From Mactromeris polynyma (lineage: Eukaryota > Mollusca > Bivalvia > Venerida > Mactridae), in contig JASFXZ010000056.1 in assembly GCA_032209605.1 (NCBI GenBank), forward strand, positions 992,001 through 1,056,000: a stretch of 64,000 nt of DNA, written 5' to 3'. Below the pieces are notes generated by a model that saw only the letters and a list, made by a program, of their open reading frames with translations, had not been told where the DNA came from and did no database searches. Made by a program: the position numbers and the translations under genes. Below, one piece after another: positions 1 to 13,140 of this stretch; position 1 is the stretch's first letter, and the number at the start of each line of letters is the position of its first letter.

Positions 1-79
1 AGCACCTTTGTAAGGCAATGAGATATTTCTATAAGCCACGATCAAAATTTTAAAGATCAATTGAATTCTTGACACAATT

Positions 80-130
80 TTGAGGGATGAAAGTGAAAAG
101 TCTATACGAGCGCTGCTATGGGATTTACAA
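80..130. repeat. Half copy of a foldback MITE (TTGAGGG family)
   Basis: The phrase TTGAGGGATGAAAGTGAAAA matches one arm of the small palindromic elements at 3394-3481 and 9723-9794. No opposite arm is visible nearby, so this is a truncated or diverged copy. Confidence 0.45.
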
Positions 131-363
131 CCTCTTCTGTAAGTGATGTCATTTCAAGAAAACGCAACTTGTAATGTCAATATTTGCAAACAAGATACAA
201 TGTTTACTCTCTAGGGTCACTTCGTTTCCATTGCCATATGGGACAAAGATTGCTTACTGTCAGTACATGGTGATGTCACATGTGATGTTTTATGTAAATG
301 ACCTCACTTAAAGAAGAGGTTGAAATTCATACAGCGGTGCTCATAATTATGCTGCTTGATCTA

Positions 364-541
364 CAGTAAAACCTCACAAAAATACCACCTCAATAGTAAG
401 ACCGCCTCATTATTGAGACCATATTTTCAGGGACCAGTTTTCAATTTTTCATCCACATTTTAACTAAATAAAAATCAGACCTCCTTATTGATAGGACCAA
501 TTTTCTTGAGAACCAATGGGGGTCTTATTTAGGTTTCACAG
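364..541. mobile_element. MITE of the CAGTAAAACCTC family, copy 1
   Basis: The left end reads TA-CAGTAAAACCTC and the right end is its near inverse (AGGTTTCACAG-TA), giving a 178-bp non-autonomous element flanked by TA, as expected for Tc1/mariner-type insertion. Inside are phrases about 'accacctcaat' and 'ggtctta' that also occur in the copies at 2514, 26598, 28243 and 43634. No coding capacity. Confidence 0.6.
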
Positions 542-844
542 TATATGCATATAGAGTCTCAATCTCATTAAAATCAGCTCCAGTCGCACACTCCTATACT
601 ATACGCTAACTGGATCTGATGACTGCACAATACAGGTCACGTTCTTGTGACCTTTGAGTAGCCAATCAAATCGTCGACTGCAAATTGCTGTGGTTTAGAG
701 TTATGAATATTCGTTGATCTCAGACGAGCTCTGTAAATTCTATTTGAGCGTAGATCACGCATATCTATTTTTAGATCCTAACAACAGAAAGTAATGGAGC
801 TAAAGTTAGGGGCTGATTTCAATGAGATTGATAGAGTCTTAAAG
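542..844. other. No supported feature
   Basis: AT-rich unique-looking sequence. No splice-bounded open frame, tandem repeat or terminal inverted repeat was recognised. Confidence 0.4.
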
Positions 845-1380
845 ACTAGCTTAACTCAATTTGATTATCACCAGAATTTCGACAACAAATATTAACTAAC
901 AGAGCTAACCCACCATTTTGTATTTACATTTTTTACATTTTATATTATACCATAGTGCAGGTTTACCTCATTACTGACACACAGGGAGTGGTAGCAAATT
1001 GTATAGTGATTGTTACCTCCCTTGCCATTTCTTCCTTGAGCATAATTTAGTAGGTAATACTGAGAATATCATTTTAATTTTTACAAATCTTTAAGATAAT
1101 AGCATTTATTCTGGTGGATTAGCTCTTTTGGTTAATATTTGCTGTTTATATGATGGATTATGTGACAGTCTAACTTACCATATGATGTGTGTCAGCATCT
1201 CAGCACCAGAAACCTCTCTCAACAATGACTATCATATACACAAACATATCATTGAATGGAGACCTGAAAGTAAAGGAGGAATTTTGTTACATATCTGCAG
1301 TCATCAATTTCATTAAAATCCTCACAGCTCAATGTTGCAGGGCAGACCCCTTCCCCTTGCACACTTTCTTCGAATAAATT
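845..1380 (+). repeat. Diverged dispersed repeat, copy A (partner at about 3475-3960)
   Basis: Several phrases recur in the same order and orientation at 3475-3960: 'taacagagctaacc', 'ggttagctctt', a 'ttgctgtttatatg' block, 'tctcaacaatgac' and 'gacctgaaa'. The copies are clearly diverged. Short open frames here overlap the repeat and show no coding signature. It could be an old tandem duplication or two insertions of one interspersed element. Confidence 0.5.
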
Positions 1381-2513
1381 ACGCAATTCCTTACTTACAT
1401 GAAGTGTTTGTCTGTTACATACTATATCTTTTGTGATAAACTCACTGTGAAATTATCAAAAAGATAATGACAACATATAAATGGCCTCATGTAAAAAATT
1501 GAGGTATTAAACGGAAATTTGAAGTAATTAATAAGTGTAAAAAATAAAATGGACGAAAATGATGCATGAAATAAATACAACATTTGTATGTTTCGGTGTG
1601 AGATCGAGTCATTTCACCTCATGAGTATCTGACTTAAATTTTCACTTGCGGTTATGTCACTTTCGATAATATTCTGTCTGCTGCTCACTCAGTGAAATAA
1701 CTTTCGATCTTACATGGAAACACACAAATATCCACTATTTAATCATGATTCTTGTAAAAATGTGAACATTTTACAGTCGCAAAAATGTCTATAAATAAAA
1801 AAAAACAAAAATATTGTTGCAAACATTTCTAGGTTTCCAGTATTCATATATCCTTTCCTCTACCACTGCTACCTAATACAGACCATGCAATGGGGTCCTG
1901 AGATCTATATTTATTATATATTATGAAAACAAAATATGCACAATGCTATATATTGGGTGGGTGGGAAAGTTGGTATGGTTAATGTCTTTCGACTTTTAAT
2001 GCAGTATAATGCGATCGCGAGTCGTGGACCCCTCCCACCGCGTTGTAATGGAGTTGCAGTGTACTATCATACACCAAAGCATTTATTTATACACATATCA
2101 TGAGAATCACTTATAATCCCACAGTGCAGAACTTCAGCTAATTTGGACACATTTATACTTTCAAAGCCAGCAGAAGACACCAATGACTAATTACAGAAAT
2201 GTAATATCATTTTCAATCTAGTCAATACATATACTTTTATTTACAGAACATGTATATGATATATTTACCTACACTAAATTATAATACTTGTTTTAAACAT
2301 AAATTATGAAGATTGTTATGGTAATATTGTAATTATGATATTCGGGCTTTAGTATGCTGTTAAAAACTGGTTAATTTGCTAAAAATTATTACTGCCATTT
2401 GATATTTAACCCATTTCTTTATTCTAGCCATTTTAAATCTATGAACAATTGTGAAGAAGATTTTATTGCCTGGTTCAGAATAATCTTGGCAGCTCTTGTT
2501 TAAAATATTTGAA
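1381..2513. other. No supported feature
   Basis: AT-rich sequence with poly(A) runs and 'tatatatt' tracts. Nothing coding or repetitive was recognised. Confidence 0.4.
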
Positions 2514-2776
2514 CAGCAAAAACCTCACTTAAAGACTACCTCAATAACAAGACTACCTCAATAACAAGACCACCTCAATAACAAGACTACCTCAATAACA
2601 AGACCACCTCAATAACAAGACTACCTCAATAACAAGACCACCTCAAAATTAAGCATACAACTTTAAGTCCATTGTCACTGTTTTGCTCTTTATTCAACCT
2701 CAATATTTAGACCAACTCAAAAAGAAGACCTGTTTTCAAGGGTCCCAACAGTGGTATTATTATAGAGGTTTTACTG
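2514..2776. mobile_element. MITE of the CAGTAAAACCTC family with internal 17-bp expansion, copy 2
   Basis: The left end is CAGCAAAAACCTC and the right end GAGGTTTTACTG followed by TA, matching the 364 element. Between 2530 and 2643 the phrase AAGACCACCTCAATAAC (17 bp) and its AAGACTACC variant are repeated about seven times, an expansion of a phrase that is present once or twice in sister copies. Confidence 0.6.
2530..2643. repeat. 17-bp minisatellite inside the MITE
   Basis: About seven copies of AAGAC(C/T)ACCTCAATAAC. The C and T variants largely alternate, so the array may have grown as a 34-bp dimer. Confidence 0.75.
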
Positions 2777-3026
2777 TACTTTATTGATATAGAATTTTGT
2801 GTTTATACCCATACCCAATGACAGTAATCAAGAATGGGAAGAATGGGAAGAATATATGCATTATAGTACATTAATTTGGCTCCATCAGTTAGCTAATACC
2901 TTGTCAAGAGTCTGTTCATGATCTGATGAACTCTTTGCGAACATTCATGAACTGTTAATGAATAATTATTAACTTAAACGTCCAAGAACTTATATTCAAA
3001 TTCATGATCATATGATGTTGTTTATA

Positions 3027-3215
3027 GTTTCCACTATATACATATAGGGAACATGGCCCCGCCCCTGGCTGCCATGTTTTTTTTACGGAACTTAATAATT
3101 TATGCAATCTTGTACGAGGACCACTAGACAATGCTACACACAAAACATCAGAGCTCTAGACCTTAAGGTTTTGGACAAGAAGATTTTCAAAGTTTACATA
3201 TTTTACTAAATTTTC
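3027..3215. repeat. Interspersed repeat, related copies at 21139 and 21413
   Basis: Phrases 'gtttccactatatacatata', 'cttaataatttatgcaatct', 'ccactagacaatgctacaca' and 'gctctagacctta' recur in the same order in two tandem copies at 21139-21715. It is non-coding on both strands. Confidence 0.65.
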
Positions 3216-3393
3216 ACGGTTACAATTTAACGAATTATTTCGATTTGCTAATATACTGAAAATTGGATACAAGCAAAATAATGATATATGCTGTCCCTTT
3301 AAAATAGAATTTTAACCTTAGATATAGACCATAAGATTAAATAATGTTCGGTGTTGCCAATAGCCAAGTGCTTTGCTTATTCAATTGAATATT

Positions 3394-3481
3394 TTGAGGG
3401 GTGAATGTGAAAAAGTCTGTCTGCTGTTACATCTATATGCATTTAGAATGTTATAGACAGAGTATTGCTTTCATCCCTCAA
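3394..3481. mobile_element. Foldback MITE, TTGAGGG family (88 bp)
   Basis: Begins TTGAGGGGTGAATGTGAAA and ends with the inverse phrase TTGCTTTCATCCCTCAA, with a short unpaired centre. The same arms are seen at 9723-9794, and single arms near 80 and 8181. The size and palindromic structure fit a tiny non-autonomous DNA element; no target duplication could be fixed. Confidence 0.5.
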
Positions 3482-3960
3482 TCAGCAGAATCACCACAAT
3501 AAATTATTGACTAACAGAGCTAACCAATCACATATTTTGACATTATCTCCATGTTATTCTAGCTTATGATACTGAAACTTAAGCACATCTTTAAGGACAG
3601 GCAGAAATGAAAAAATGTTATTTCAGACATTATTGCTAAATTCTGTAACAATTTCATATAGAAAATACATTTTATTCTCTACAAACTATATGAGACATCA
3701 GTATCAATGCTGGTGGGTTAGCTCTTTCTTCAGTATTTGTTGTTTATATGTAGAATTCTGTGACAGTTTTATCTAACTCACCATGATATGTATCCCAGGA
3801 TCTCCGCACCAGACATGTGTCTCAACAATGACCAGTAGATACACCAACAAATAACGAATGTAGACCTGAAATTAAAGGACTAAATAGTAAACAAAGAAAT
3901 CCTCCCAGCTCAATTTCGGCATGCAGACGACTCCAACAGAATTTGTCCAATTACATCATG
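3475..3960 (+). repeat. Diverged dispersed repeat, copy B (partner 845-1380)
   Basis: Shares ordered phrases with 845-1380. The foldback MITE at 3394-3481 lies at its left edge. Confidence 0.5.
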
Positions 3961-3981
3961 TAATTCTATATCTCACATTTA

Positions 3982-5930
3982 TAACATAACATACAAGAGT
4001 GGTAATAATTTAGATAACTCACTTGTGAAATAACAACTCATGTGCGTGACATCACAACAAAACAATCGATACAAAGGTGCACTCAAATGATGTTGATATT
4101 GTTAAATATGCGTATGACATTTTCTTTCATTGGAAATTATTGTCTTCGAATACAATATGTGATATAATTATTTAAACTTGTATCATGTGGGCTGGTATAA
4201 AGGAACATGAAAAGGGGCAGATAACAATGTGATCATTTAGGGCAGGTGGTCACTAAAGCAGATTTGACTGTATTTTACATGATTTAAACATTAATTAATT
4301 CATTTACAGTTTATTATACAAATGTCATTTGTTTATTCCCATTGATGACATACAGTAATTTAGAAACTATTCTATAAAAAATTTTTAAGAAAATTCTATA
4401 AAAGAACAAACACATTTAATGGATTGGTATACCTCATCAACCAATTTAGGCATACCCAGTTTTGACTGCCTTTTAGCTGGCTTATTGAAATGGATTGTCT
4501 CCCTTGAAAATGAATCATAAATCAATATCAAGTTTCCAGCTCTACCAGTTTTTATCAATGTAGATTATACAGCTTTATCTTATTACTAGAATATTTTAAC
4601 AGTTTTACGAGTATTCTACAATTTCCTCTCTTTTATTTAGTGTAAAAATATTCATTCAAACTAAAAATGTTCTTACTTCGAGTTTCACCTTTTATCACAT
4701 AGACAATGTAGGAAAAATTGTCATTTTCCAAACGTTAAGGGGCCGATTTAAAACTTTGCATGTTTTATGTCCACTACGACAGTTACTAGCTGTTCTTATA
4801 GACTAGTTTTCTGATCTTATAAATTTACTTTTAAATAGAGTGTGATAATAGCAGTATATTCATTTTCACATATTATCAACATACATACATAATTTCAAAA
4901 AATATATTATTTATCTTACATTGAACTTTTTATTGTTGCCATTAATGTTAGAAAATGAACATATTATTTATTTCTGTTAATTCCAAAGTAAAGTCATTGT
5001 TGTTCTATAAACCTCAAGAATATATACTTAACACCATTAAAAATGCAATTGTTTTAATATGGCTTCATTTTGTACATGGTGTTAAAAGCTACCAACTGTT
5101 ACCGATGATTAAAATATTGTTAAAAAAGTATTGAAACTATGGACCAATAATTCATATTTCATGATTGAATAAGTTCAGGAAATTGTGTTAGTGAATTAAT
5201 ATAGAATTATTACTTCTTTATGTCATGTTTTCAACATTTCGCCTAAACAAAGCTGGGATGGTTAGGCCCCAACAATAATGATCAGGAGACGTTAACTTCA
5301 AGAATATGTTAAATCAGTAATAGTATGGAGCAAATATCAATTATTTATTATCTACCATATTTGACAGTTATCATTTTCAGGTAGATGGGAGACAATCTCA
5401 TTTAGAGGAAATGGCTTTAACAAAACCACTTATCAAGGAAGATTATTCTTGATATTTATCCAAGAAAGCTGCACATGGGTAAGGAGCCGAGAAGAAACAA
5501 TTACGCACTTATAATATGACTCTCAAGCGTGACCTTGACCAAACATTGCTGGAACAAGCAGATTAATAACCTAGCAGATAGAAAATTGTATAAATATTGT
5601 CATATCCTTATAACAATTAACTGGAGAACATTATATCACAGTCAAAGGATCAATCTAAATGTTTTATAACTTCAAAAATAGTTCATAGTGCTGATGGGTT
5701 AAGTATTTGTGCAATTTCATATGTATATAGATGATTTGTATGTTATATTCAGGTTTTGCCAATTAATCAATAACTTTTTGGTATATGGTGGTGAGTTTCG
5801 ATGCAGTTTCCATGGAATTAATTAACAACAAATACTAACTTCCCTTAGGCAAGCAGCTGACAACTTCCCCACATGAATCAGAGGTGGAGGACACATGACA
5901 GTAGCCAAATGTCCCAGAAAAACATGACCT
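3982..5930. other. No supported feature
   Basis: AT-rich non-coding sequence. A possible relic of the CAGTAAAACCTC MITE end ('ggtggtcactaaagcagatttgactgta') lies near 4245-4272, too decayed to annotate separately. Confidence 0.4.
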
Positions 5931-5934
5931 GCCC

Positions 5935-6005
5935 AGTCTGCTGGAATGGAACCCGGGCTTCCCAGGTAACAGCCTATAGTGCTCTAACCAACGAGGTACC
6001 AATGT
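5935..6005 (-). mobile_element. tRNA-derived SINE head, remnant
   Basis: On the minus strand, GTTGGTTAGAGCACTATAG resembles a Pol III A box and GGTTCCATTCC, about 35 bases further, resembles a B box. The spacing and flanking stems fit a tRNA-related SINE head better than an intact tRNA, since no full acceptor stem is visible. Confidence 0.45.
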
Positions 6006-8508
6006 CTGTTATAAAACATTTCATTGTCCTGAGCAAATCTCTATGCTTATTGCAAGAACTTTTCACCTGGTTAGGCAATCAGGAAATGGTCTGCATATAG
6101 TGTTAGAAGCACTGACATTGACCCAAGTAATCAAAATGTAGTCTCCATCTATGTACCAAGTTTTGTCACAATATTTCATGTGAAGCAAGTATTGAGATCT
6201 ATATCACTGTACAGTATGCTCATTGAGGTTTTTGCCAAGGAACACTCACCATTATCATTTTGGGGCAGCATGTCCGCCAATTAACAGGTATAATGGCCAG
6301 CATTTTCATTTGAATATGGTGGCCTAGCATATTCAATCGCAGTGTTCAGCCAACACAGAGATTTGCAATGTACAGGAGTGGACACATTTGTAGAACTGCC
6401 AGTGATTTTTTAAAAATAATTTTACTGCCTGTGCCTTTTCAATTGGTAAAAGAGCCGCGATAAATACCAAATTTGGGAAAATCAGGTTATGGTTGTTTTG
6501 CTTATAAAAATAACTTTTCAGCTGTGGCTGGTGTTTGTTATACATATAAGGTGATGTAAGAGCAAAGATTCTTTCATAAAACGTTAAATACACAAAGACA
6601 GAAATTCAGTCAAAATGAAGATTTTTGGAAAAAATGGACACGTTTTGATAGGGGGAAATAGCCTATATATCCGGCAGTAAATTTAGAAAATCACAGAGAC
6701 AAGGAGCTTGAGGTGTTTTAATACAAGGGCCATAACTCTGGATCTAGTAGACTGATTTGGCCCATAATTGAAACTGGACAAGAACTGATGGCCATATAGA
6801 CATTATTCCATGTTTGATTACGATTGCTCAAGAAATGTGGATTATAGAGTGTAAACAATTAAATAGCAGATGACAAATGGACTGACAGCTAAAGATCTAA
6901 ATAGCTCATCATTGAGCACTTTGTGCTGTAAAACAGCAAGAAAACTGCCATGTTGCAATTTGCTTAAGGTTGTGATCCTTTCTGGCAACTTCAAGTATTA
7001 TTGTACAACAGTTAAAGTAAGTGTAGAAAATATGATAAAAAGTAATTTACCTGCTATCTTAGGTCTCTGATTCCCAACTATACCATTTGTCCATCATTCC
7101 ACACCAAACATTCCACATTGTGGTTGTAGTACATGGAGAAAATAAACCAAAACATGTTTTAAGCAATACATATAAACCAAGAGACTGTGCGAGTGTCTGC
7201 TTCATTCCGTAAACTAAATAAGGAATAACATAAATAAAAATAATATATGGGTGTAATATTTATGACATTCTTATCTAAATGATTAATATATTCGTTATAA
7301 TATATACAAAATTTCTGATATCTACACTATTGATAACTTAACATACTGATATCTACACTACAAGCTTCATAACCAAACCCATAACACTGACAGCCACATG
7401 GAACCATCTTGGTAAGAGAACTTATAGACAAAGAGTTTTCAGAAGGGATGTATTGGTCATTTTCAAAAGATACATGGAGTGGACCATTGGGTTACAACCA
7501 TGATACATTATCCCAGGAGGAAACTGAATCAGCATAAACAAGTGAATCATGTGCACAAGTTGAATAGACGAACACATCAAAAAAGAAAGATGTTCCTACA
7601 GCAAGGATATGTGAAATCTGTATTTTATATACAAACACACAATGGAGAAGGGATAAAGGGAGAGCACTCTGGAAGGGATAACGGGACAGAACTTGTGTCA
7701 ATAAACAAAAACATGTTGTTCACAAATAACACAGAGGCCAACAGAAAAACAGCCTCTCAAGAAAGATACACACATACAGGGAAGGGGGTATGTACTGACC
7801 TTTGTTTAAATGTATAATAGATTCACACAAGAAAGATTATAAATCAGTAAATTTGTAATCTGATCATTCATCAGAATTATATAAGTATGTTCATGATATC
7901 AATAAGCAGCAAAAATGCAATATAAATACAAACTCCTAAATGAGGCTAGAGGACTAACGACTTCTCTGCCTAACCTTGTATACTGGAAATGACCATATGA
8001 CCCTTAATCACAACCTTAAAGTAAACCTAAATCCCTAAAACATTAAGACCCTGAACTTTAAATAATTTAAGAAAAGTAAATGAAAAGTTGAAGAGTCGTT
8101 GATAGTTGATAGCTAATCTGATAATATCAAGGTGTAAAATTGAAATTGTCTAACTGCCTATTTATAAACAAGCAGATAGAGGAGTTTCGCTTCCACCCCT
8201 CAATATTCCTAAGGGAAACAGAGTTTGCATTGAACATGACCTTATTTAAATTGAATAGTTGAAAGGATAAATTATGGCCGCTATGAGCTTCAGACCATAA
8301 CCACTCCTTTATGCAAGAATAAGATATATGCAGATAAAGTATTTGGAATAATTTTAATAAAATTTTGATGCCAAAAAAGTTCCGAAAAGTTCCTTAACCT
8401 AAACCTCAATATGAAAGTTTAGTATTAAATAGTTTCAAAATTATCCACTAAACCTACCATGCACTTAAATTGAAATTTTGATGCGAAATAAGTTCCACAT
8501 GTTTCCTT
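6006..8508. other. No supported gene; generic repeat phrases
   Basis: Contains isolated 'agggccataactctgg' (about 6728), a phrase typical of the 170-bp array at 55.3 kb. The longest open frames (for example 7479-7817) lack splice context, domains or coding-like composition. Confidence 0.4.
8181..8203. repeat. Single arm of the TTGAGGG foldback MITE
   Basis: GTTTCGCTTCCACCCCTCAA matches the right arm of the element at 9723-9794. The left arm is missing. Confidence 0.35.
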
Positions 8509-8530
8509 AAATAATAATAATAATAATAAT
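8509..8530. repeat. (AAT)n microsatellite
   Basis: About seven AAT/ATA trinucleotide units, directly followed by 'ctttatctacagaaggtgac', which looks like the body of an unclassified interspersed repeat that may end in this tail. Confidence 0.7.
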
Positions 8531-9722
8531 CTTTATCTACAGAAGGTGACATGTAAAGAGGTATACAAAAACAATTGTACAATTCTTAAATAAAACATGG
8601 CCTTCTAACAGAAAACAACATAAATTGAAACACAATAATTATATTAAACACATTCGTTCATTCAAAAAATGAACCCTAATATGCATTTTTGAGTAAAATT
8701 AGGTTCCAAAAAGTTCCCTAAACCTATCTTAACCCTAATAGCTGACATTTTTAATACAACAATAAGTTAATGAAATAGTTATAAGATTATTGAAATCCTA
8801 AGTGAGGTTATTTGCTGCTTGAAATTTTGAAGCATTAAGTGCCGAGTTCTGAAAGGTCCATAAACCTCATTACCATGTTCAATATGTCTTCATTTAACCA
8901 ACTTAGCATGAAATTTGGAATAGGGTCTGGCCGAAAGTTGTTGCCATATGATGCAAGTCCAGAATACCCTTAAATGACACCTAAACAAAACAATTACACA
9001 AGAAAAATAATCAATGTTACATAAAACCTAACTCAAAGTTTTGTAGCTACTTTTAAGCAAATTCAAAAATTCTCAAATAAATTTAAATTAAAAATATTTA
9101 AATAAATCGATTAAACAGTCAAGAGGAAACTGAAACCATGAACATACTTTCTACATATCTGCCAAATGTTACATAAACAGTTTGTTTTCTGATAAATAAG
9201 CTTGTAATTACTTATTCTCCGTGTGTGTAACATTCCCCATTTTTCCATCATTTCGCACAATTTGCATAGATACTAAAACGATATTCCTGCATAAAATTAT
9301 CGTAAATCATGTAATTCAGCTGGGCAATAAAGAAGAAAAGTCTAGATATTAAAAGATCATCCTATTTAAGACTCTGGCTTTATATGTATGGTGAGATTAG
9401 GCTTGGAGACAGATCAGTGAATTACATCTCGACAAAGAACAAGAACTGAGCATACATCAATGATCAAAGATCAATGTTAAATGTAGACAAGAAAGGGGAC
9501 AATGACCAACACAAACCAATACATTGACCATAGGTTACCAAACTGACACAGAATTCAGTTGAAAAGCATTCAGAATCATTAAAATGGCAACAAAGTATGC
9601 ACAAAGAAATCAAGAATATACCACAGAACTAAACCATAAACAAATCAATAGTTCTTAAACTCAATACAAATAGTACACAAATCGTACACTACATTTATCT
9701 ACAGATATACTAGCTCTAAATG
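8531..9722. other. No supported gene; copy of a dispersed repeat at 9130-9300
   Basis: 9130-9300 resembles 20966-21130: shared phrases include 'acatactt.ctacat.tctgcc', 'tccgataaata' type text and 'aaattat.gtaaatcat'. It is non-coding. Confidence 0.45.
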
Positions 9723-9794
9723 TTGAGGGGTGAAAGCGAAACCAGTCTTTCTGTATTGTAAGATACAAGATTGATTTCGCTTTCATCCCCTCAA
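9723..9794. mobile_element. Foldback MITE, TTGAGGG family (72 bp)
   Basis: Left arm TTGAGGGGTGAAAGCGAAA and right arm TTTCGCTTTCATCCCCTCAA are inverse complements with a single extra base, around a centre of about 33 bases. This is the best-preserved copy in the window. Confidence 0.6.
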
Positions 9795-10060
9795 ATTATT
9801 GCTCAGGAGGCAAGGGGCGCAAATCCCTTTTCAGATTCTTCTCAATGTGTTTTAGAAAGCATACTGGTACTATAATAATATCATAAAATATCATTGTGCC
9901 AAAATTGAAGAACTGCCTTGGCCTTGCATATTGGTTATACCAGGTAAAATAAACTAACAGTTTCAATTGTAGTACTATTCATGGTAATTGTAATATTATA
10001 TTTTTCAATTGCATTTTTATCATTATTTCTAAATAAAATGAAATAACTTCAAACTCACGA

Positions 10061-10114
10061 GTTCCAGGAAAATTACATTTCACAGCCAGCTTCATTCTGA
10101 TTGGATGAAAGCAA
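10061..10114 (-). other. Exon-like segment, unverified
   Basis: On the minus strand a pyrimidine-rich tract ending in AG precedes AATGAAGCTGGCTG..., and the segment ends at a GTGAGT donor. The open frame gives MKLAVKCNFPGT. It may pair with the exon-like segment at 10375-10489, but phases could not be reconciled and no protein family is recognised. Confidence 0.2.
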
Positions 10115-10374
10115 TTGAACATCAAAACTACTCATTCACACAAAACCTGAAAATATATACACACCAAATTCTAAATAATTCCAACAAAAGAAGTAACAAT
10201 GCAAGGAAGACTGTTGCATTTAGGTAATAAAGAACATGTTATTACAGTATTCAATAATACAGCAGTCAGTTGACCATACAAATTCTGGGTTGCCTACCAG
10301 TACTAACCACTGTCGTTCTTCTGCAAGGAATCACTAACTTCCCAGCATGTATTAGAGGTATAGTATTAATGACC

Positions 10375-10489
10375 TCAAACACAGGACCAAAATACTAAAT
10401 CAAATGAGAACAGACAAGGACATGAAGTATTAGTACGGTTAGACTCGGTTGAACCCATTCTAGAGGGATCACAGCTGTCTTCCTCATTC
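10375..10489 (-). other. Exon-like segment with stop, unverified
   Basis: Minus strand: the acceptor context 'gtttatattttcag' is followed by an open frame beginning NEEDSCDPSRMGSTESNR that runs to a TGA at 10375. The polar start looks more protein-like than surrounding AT-driven frames, yet no family is recognised and neighbouring exons are not established. Chance is a realistic alternative. Confidence 0.25.
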
Positions 10490-10829
10490 TGAAAATATAA
10501 ACAGTGTAATTTTAAGGTACATAAACAAATAACAAATGTTAGAGAGTTATAAGAACTAATAAACATAAAAATAGAGCTGCAAACATATCTTGTCAATGAA
10601 GCTGAATGATGATGAAGACATGAACATGGATGACATGATTGGTGAATGTGGTCAACAGAGAGTTATGCCAGTGGCAACATGATAAATGGTCAGGGAAGGA
10701 GGATGCAATAATGTGTTGTTACTTTAACAGATTCCTGTTTTCAAAGGACAAACTGACATAGAAATCAATGTGACCTACAGAATAGCAATAATTCCTAACA
10801 GTAATTCATTTATGCTGATGTGCATTAAC

Positions 10830-11084
10830 CACTAGCAGATCCAGGGGGCACATCCGACATCCCCCTAAAATTCCCCAACCTTACAAATAACTATGAGTAT
10901 AAATACGAAAATATACAGAGATCTTCAAATAAGCAATTTTCAAATAAGCGATTTTGATTTATTGAAGCAATATGATGATGTTTATAAACAAAGAAACAGT
11001 CATTGTCATTTTATAAGGCTTGAACAAAACCAAAAATGACCAAAAATTTATGCTCCCCAAATCCGAATCCCAGATCTGCCCTTG
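10830..11084. mobile_element. Possible hAT-type MITE, decayed
   Basis: Left end CACTAGCAGATCCAGGGGG and right end CCCAGATCTGCCCTTG are imperfect inverse copies sharing 'GCAGATC'. The interior is AT-rich and non-coding. No convincing target duplication was found, so the limits are approximate. Confidence 0.35.
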
Positions 11085-12154
11085 CATACAGGACATGGAA
11101 GTAAAATTGATGTTAGCTGATTGATATTGACACAGGGGTCATAATTCTAGATCAATACTAGCTTACAGGATTCATTTTAGGTGAAAATGAAAATTATACC
11201 CTTATCCTGAGACTTGAATGCTCAGACCTGTGCTCTACCAACTTACCCTACCAAACAGGAATATAATGATTATAATGTATAATTTTTCATCATTATACAA
11301 TTGCATATAAATGCATGTTATGCAAAATTAATAGGGTTGTTCATTTTTAAAACAGTTATGACCAATGTTAGAACCTGCTGTTTTATGTTCTTAATGTCAT
11401 CTGACAGTACCATTCAATAATTGCTGTGCATACTGTATGGACAAGGTCCCATTGTTGCAGTTAAAGCATTAAATGTGACATTTAAGTTGTGATAACCACT
11501 AAGCATGTTTCTGGACTCAAACATTTGACCTCATAAATGAATGCCAAGTACAAGATACTACACAACAGTATATTTTAACCACTCAAACAGTTACTCAAGA
11601 TATTGCTATGAATAACGAATAGAGAAATTTCAGTAAATGAGATTACTTGAGTATGACATCCGTAACACTTGCACTGATATGTTGCATGAACATCAAATCT
11701 TCACTTATATTCTATTCCCATTATGTAATATTAAAGGCACAAAGGTAAAAATATTCCACATATGAATTACCATATACCTTTTACTTGGAACGTTTTACCT
11801 AAAATTAAGACAAATTATTAAATTGCCATAATGTACTTAAGGGCTTATCAAAACCAATACTTAGCCATTGCCATTCATACAATGTCCATATTTGTATGAC
11901 CCAGAAAACATAATACTTGGTCAAGTATGTTGTATGCCCGATATCAACTTTTAATTTTAATATTCCTATAGAAATAAATAAGATTCTGAAAAAACAAACT
12001 GTTAACACAATACACATTTTGACAGTGAAGGAAAAAAAGCTTTCACCACATAATTCTTTAGTGCTCTATATGATAGCGCTAACCAGAACCCTCTATTCTC
12101 CATTATTGGAGCCAAATATCAGCCCCTGATCCCCCCACCAAAATAGTATATTTT
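11085..12154. other. No supported feature
   Basis: AT-rich, with overlapping open frames on both strands at 11805-12129 that lack coding features. Confidence 0.4.
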
Positions 12155-12322
12155 CCCAATTCAAATTTATTTTTTCCCTCTGAGCCAAAGCAATACTTGC
12201 AAAGAACTTTCCCAATTCAAATTTAATTTTTCCCTCTGAGCCAAAGCAATACTTGCAAAGAACTGTCCCAATTCAAATTTAATTTTTCCCTCTGAGCCAA
12301 AGCAACACTTGCAAAGAACTAT
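12155..12322. repeat. 56-bp tandem repeat, three copies
   Basis: The phrase CCCAATTCAAATTTA starts at 12155, 12211 and 12267, an exact 56-bp period. Copies differ by a few substitutions, so the array is fairly young. Confidence 0.85.
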
Positions 12323-13140
12323 TTTATCTACAAAAATACAATGTTCTAAAAATCAGACATAATATCTGATACATTTTTGTGTTTTGTTTATCAATGCGCC
12401 CAACTGTATGAGGATTATTGGATGTCTAAACCAATTTGACCTTGACCTTGCTAACAATATTATATGCACTATGTCCATGTCAATTTCTGTCATGTTATAC
12501 TCAAGAATTTGGCCTTGTTGTATGCACAATATCAATTATTATCTTACTGTACCTATTTAAATAGTAGGGTATTTTATCCATTCTGTCACACAATATTTAC
12601 ATGACCATTCTAAGGAATAGAGCAATTTTCAAAATTTCATCTTCATATGAAGATGGGTTTACACAGCCTGATATGCTGTATGTGCAATATCAAATATAGA
12701 AACTCCATTTCCTCCATACAAGTTGTAAGACCTATTCCATCAACCAACATGACTGACATTATACACTGATGGGTTTCAATAAGTTTGACTCACTTTGGGT
12801 TTTCTCTAAAGCAGTGAACATTAGGAAGGAATAGTTCATGGATATTCAATTTGTGATTATACAAGACAGACTGGAAAGAATGCACTGTGTTTGAACTTTC
12901 AAGTTTTGTTTTGTGAATTAATGTTACATTCTTTGTACTTCTCTTTCTCCAATTGTAATGTTTTTACAAGTTGTGACAGTGACATCAGTTTGATAATATG
13001 AGGTCAATCTGTTGTAAGAACAAGAGTGCCAAACTGTCACAAAATACGCCCGTCATAAGACACAGCTCAGAGTTAAAACAAGACGAATTTTAGGAAATTT
13101 CTAAAATCAAAGGGTGGTAACTCCTGGGTGACATGAGCAA
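12323..13140. other. No supported feature
   Basis: AT-rich non-coding sequence leading into the 161-bp array. Confidence 0.4.

Noticed and set aside
6870..7016. Cassette exon on + (cag before ATG, GTAAGT after 49 codons)
   Set aside because: Splice-like borders are present but composition is not protein-like, no partner exon was found and the frame is easily explained by chance.
7479..7817. 112-codon open frame on +
   Set aside because: Low-complexity AT-rich frame without domain, splice context or conservation signal; a minus frame overlaps it.
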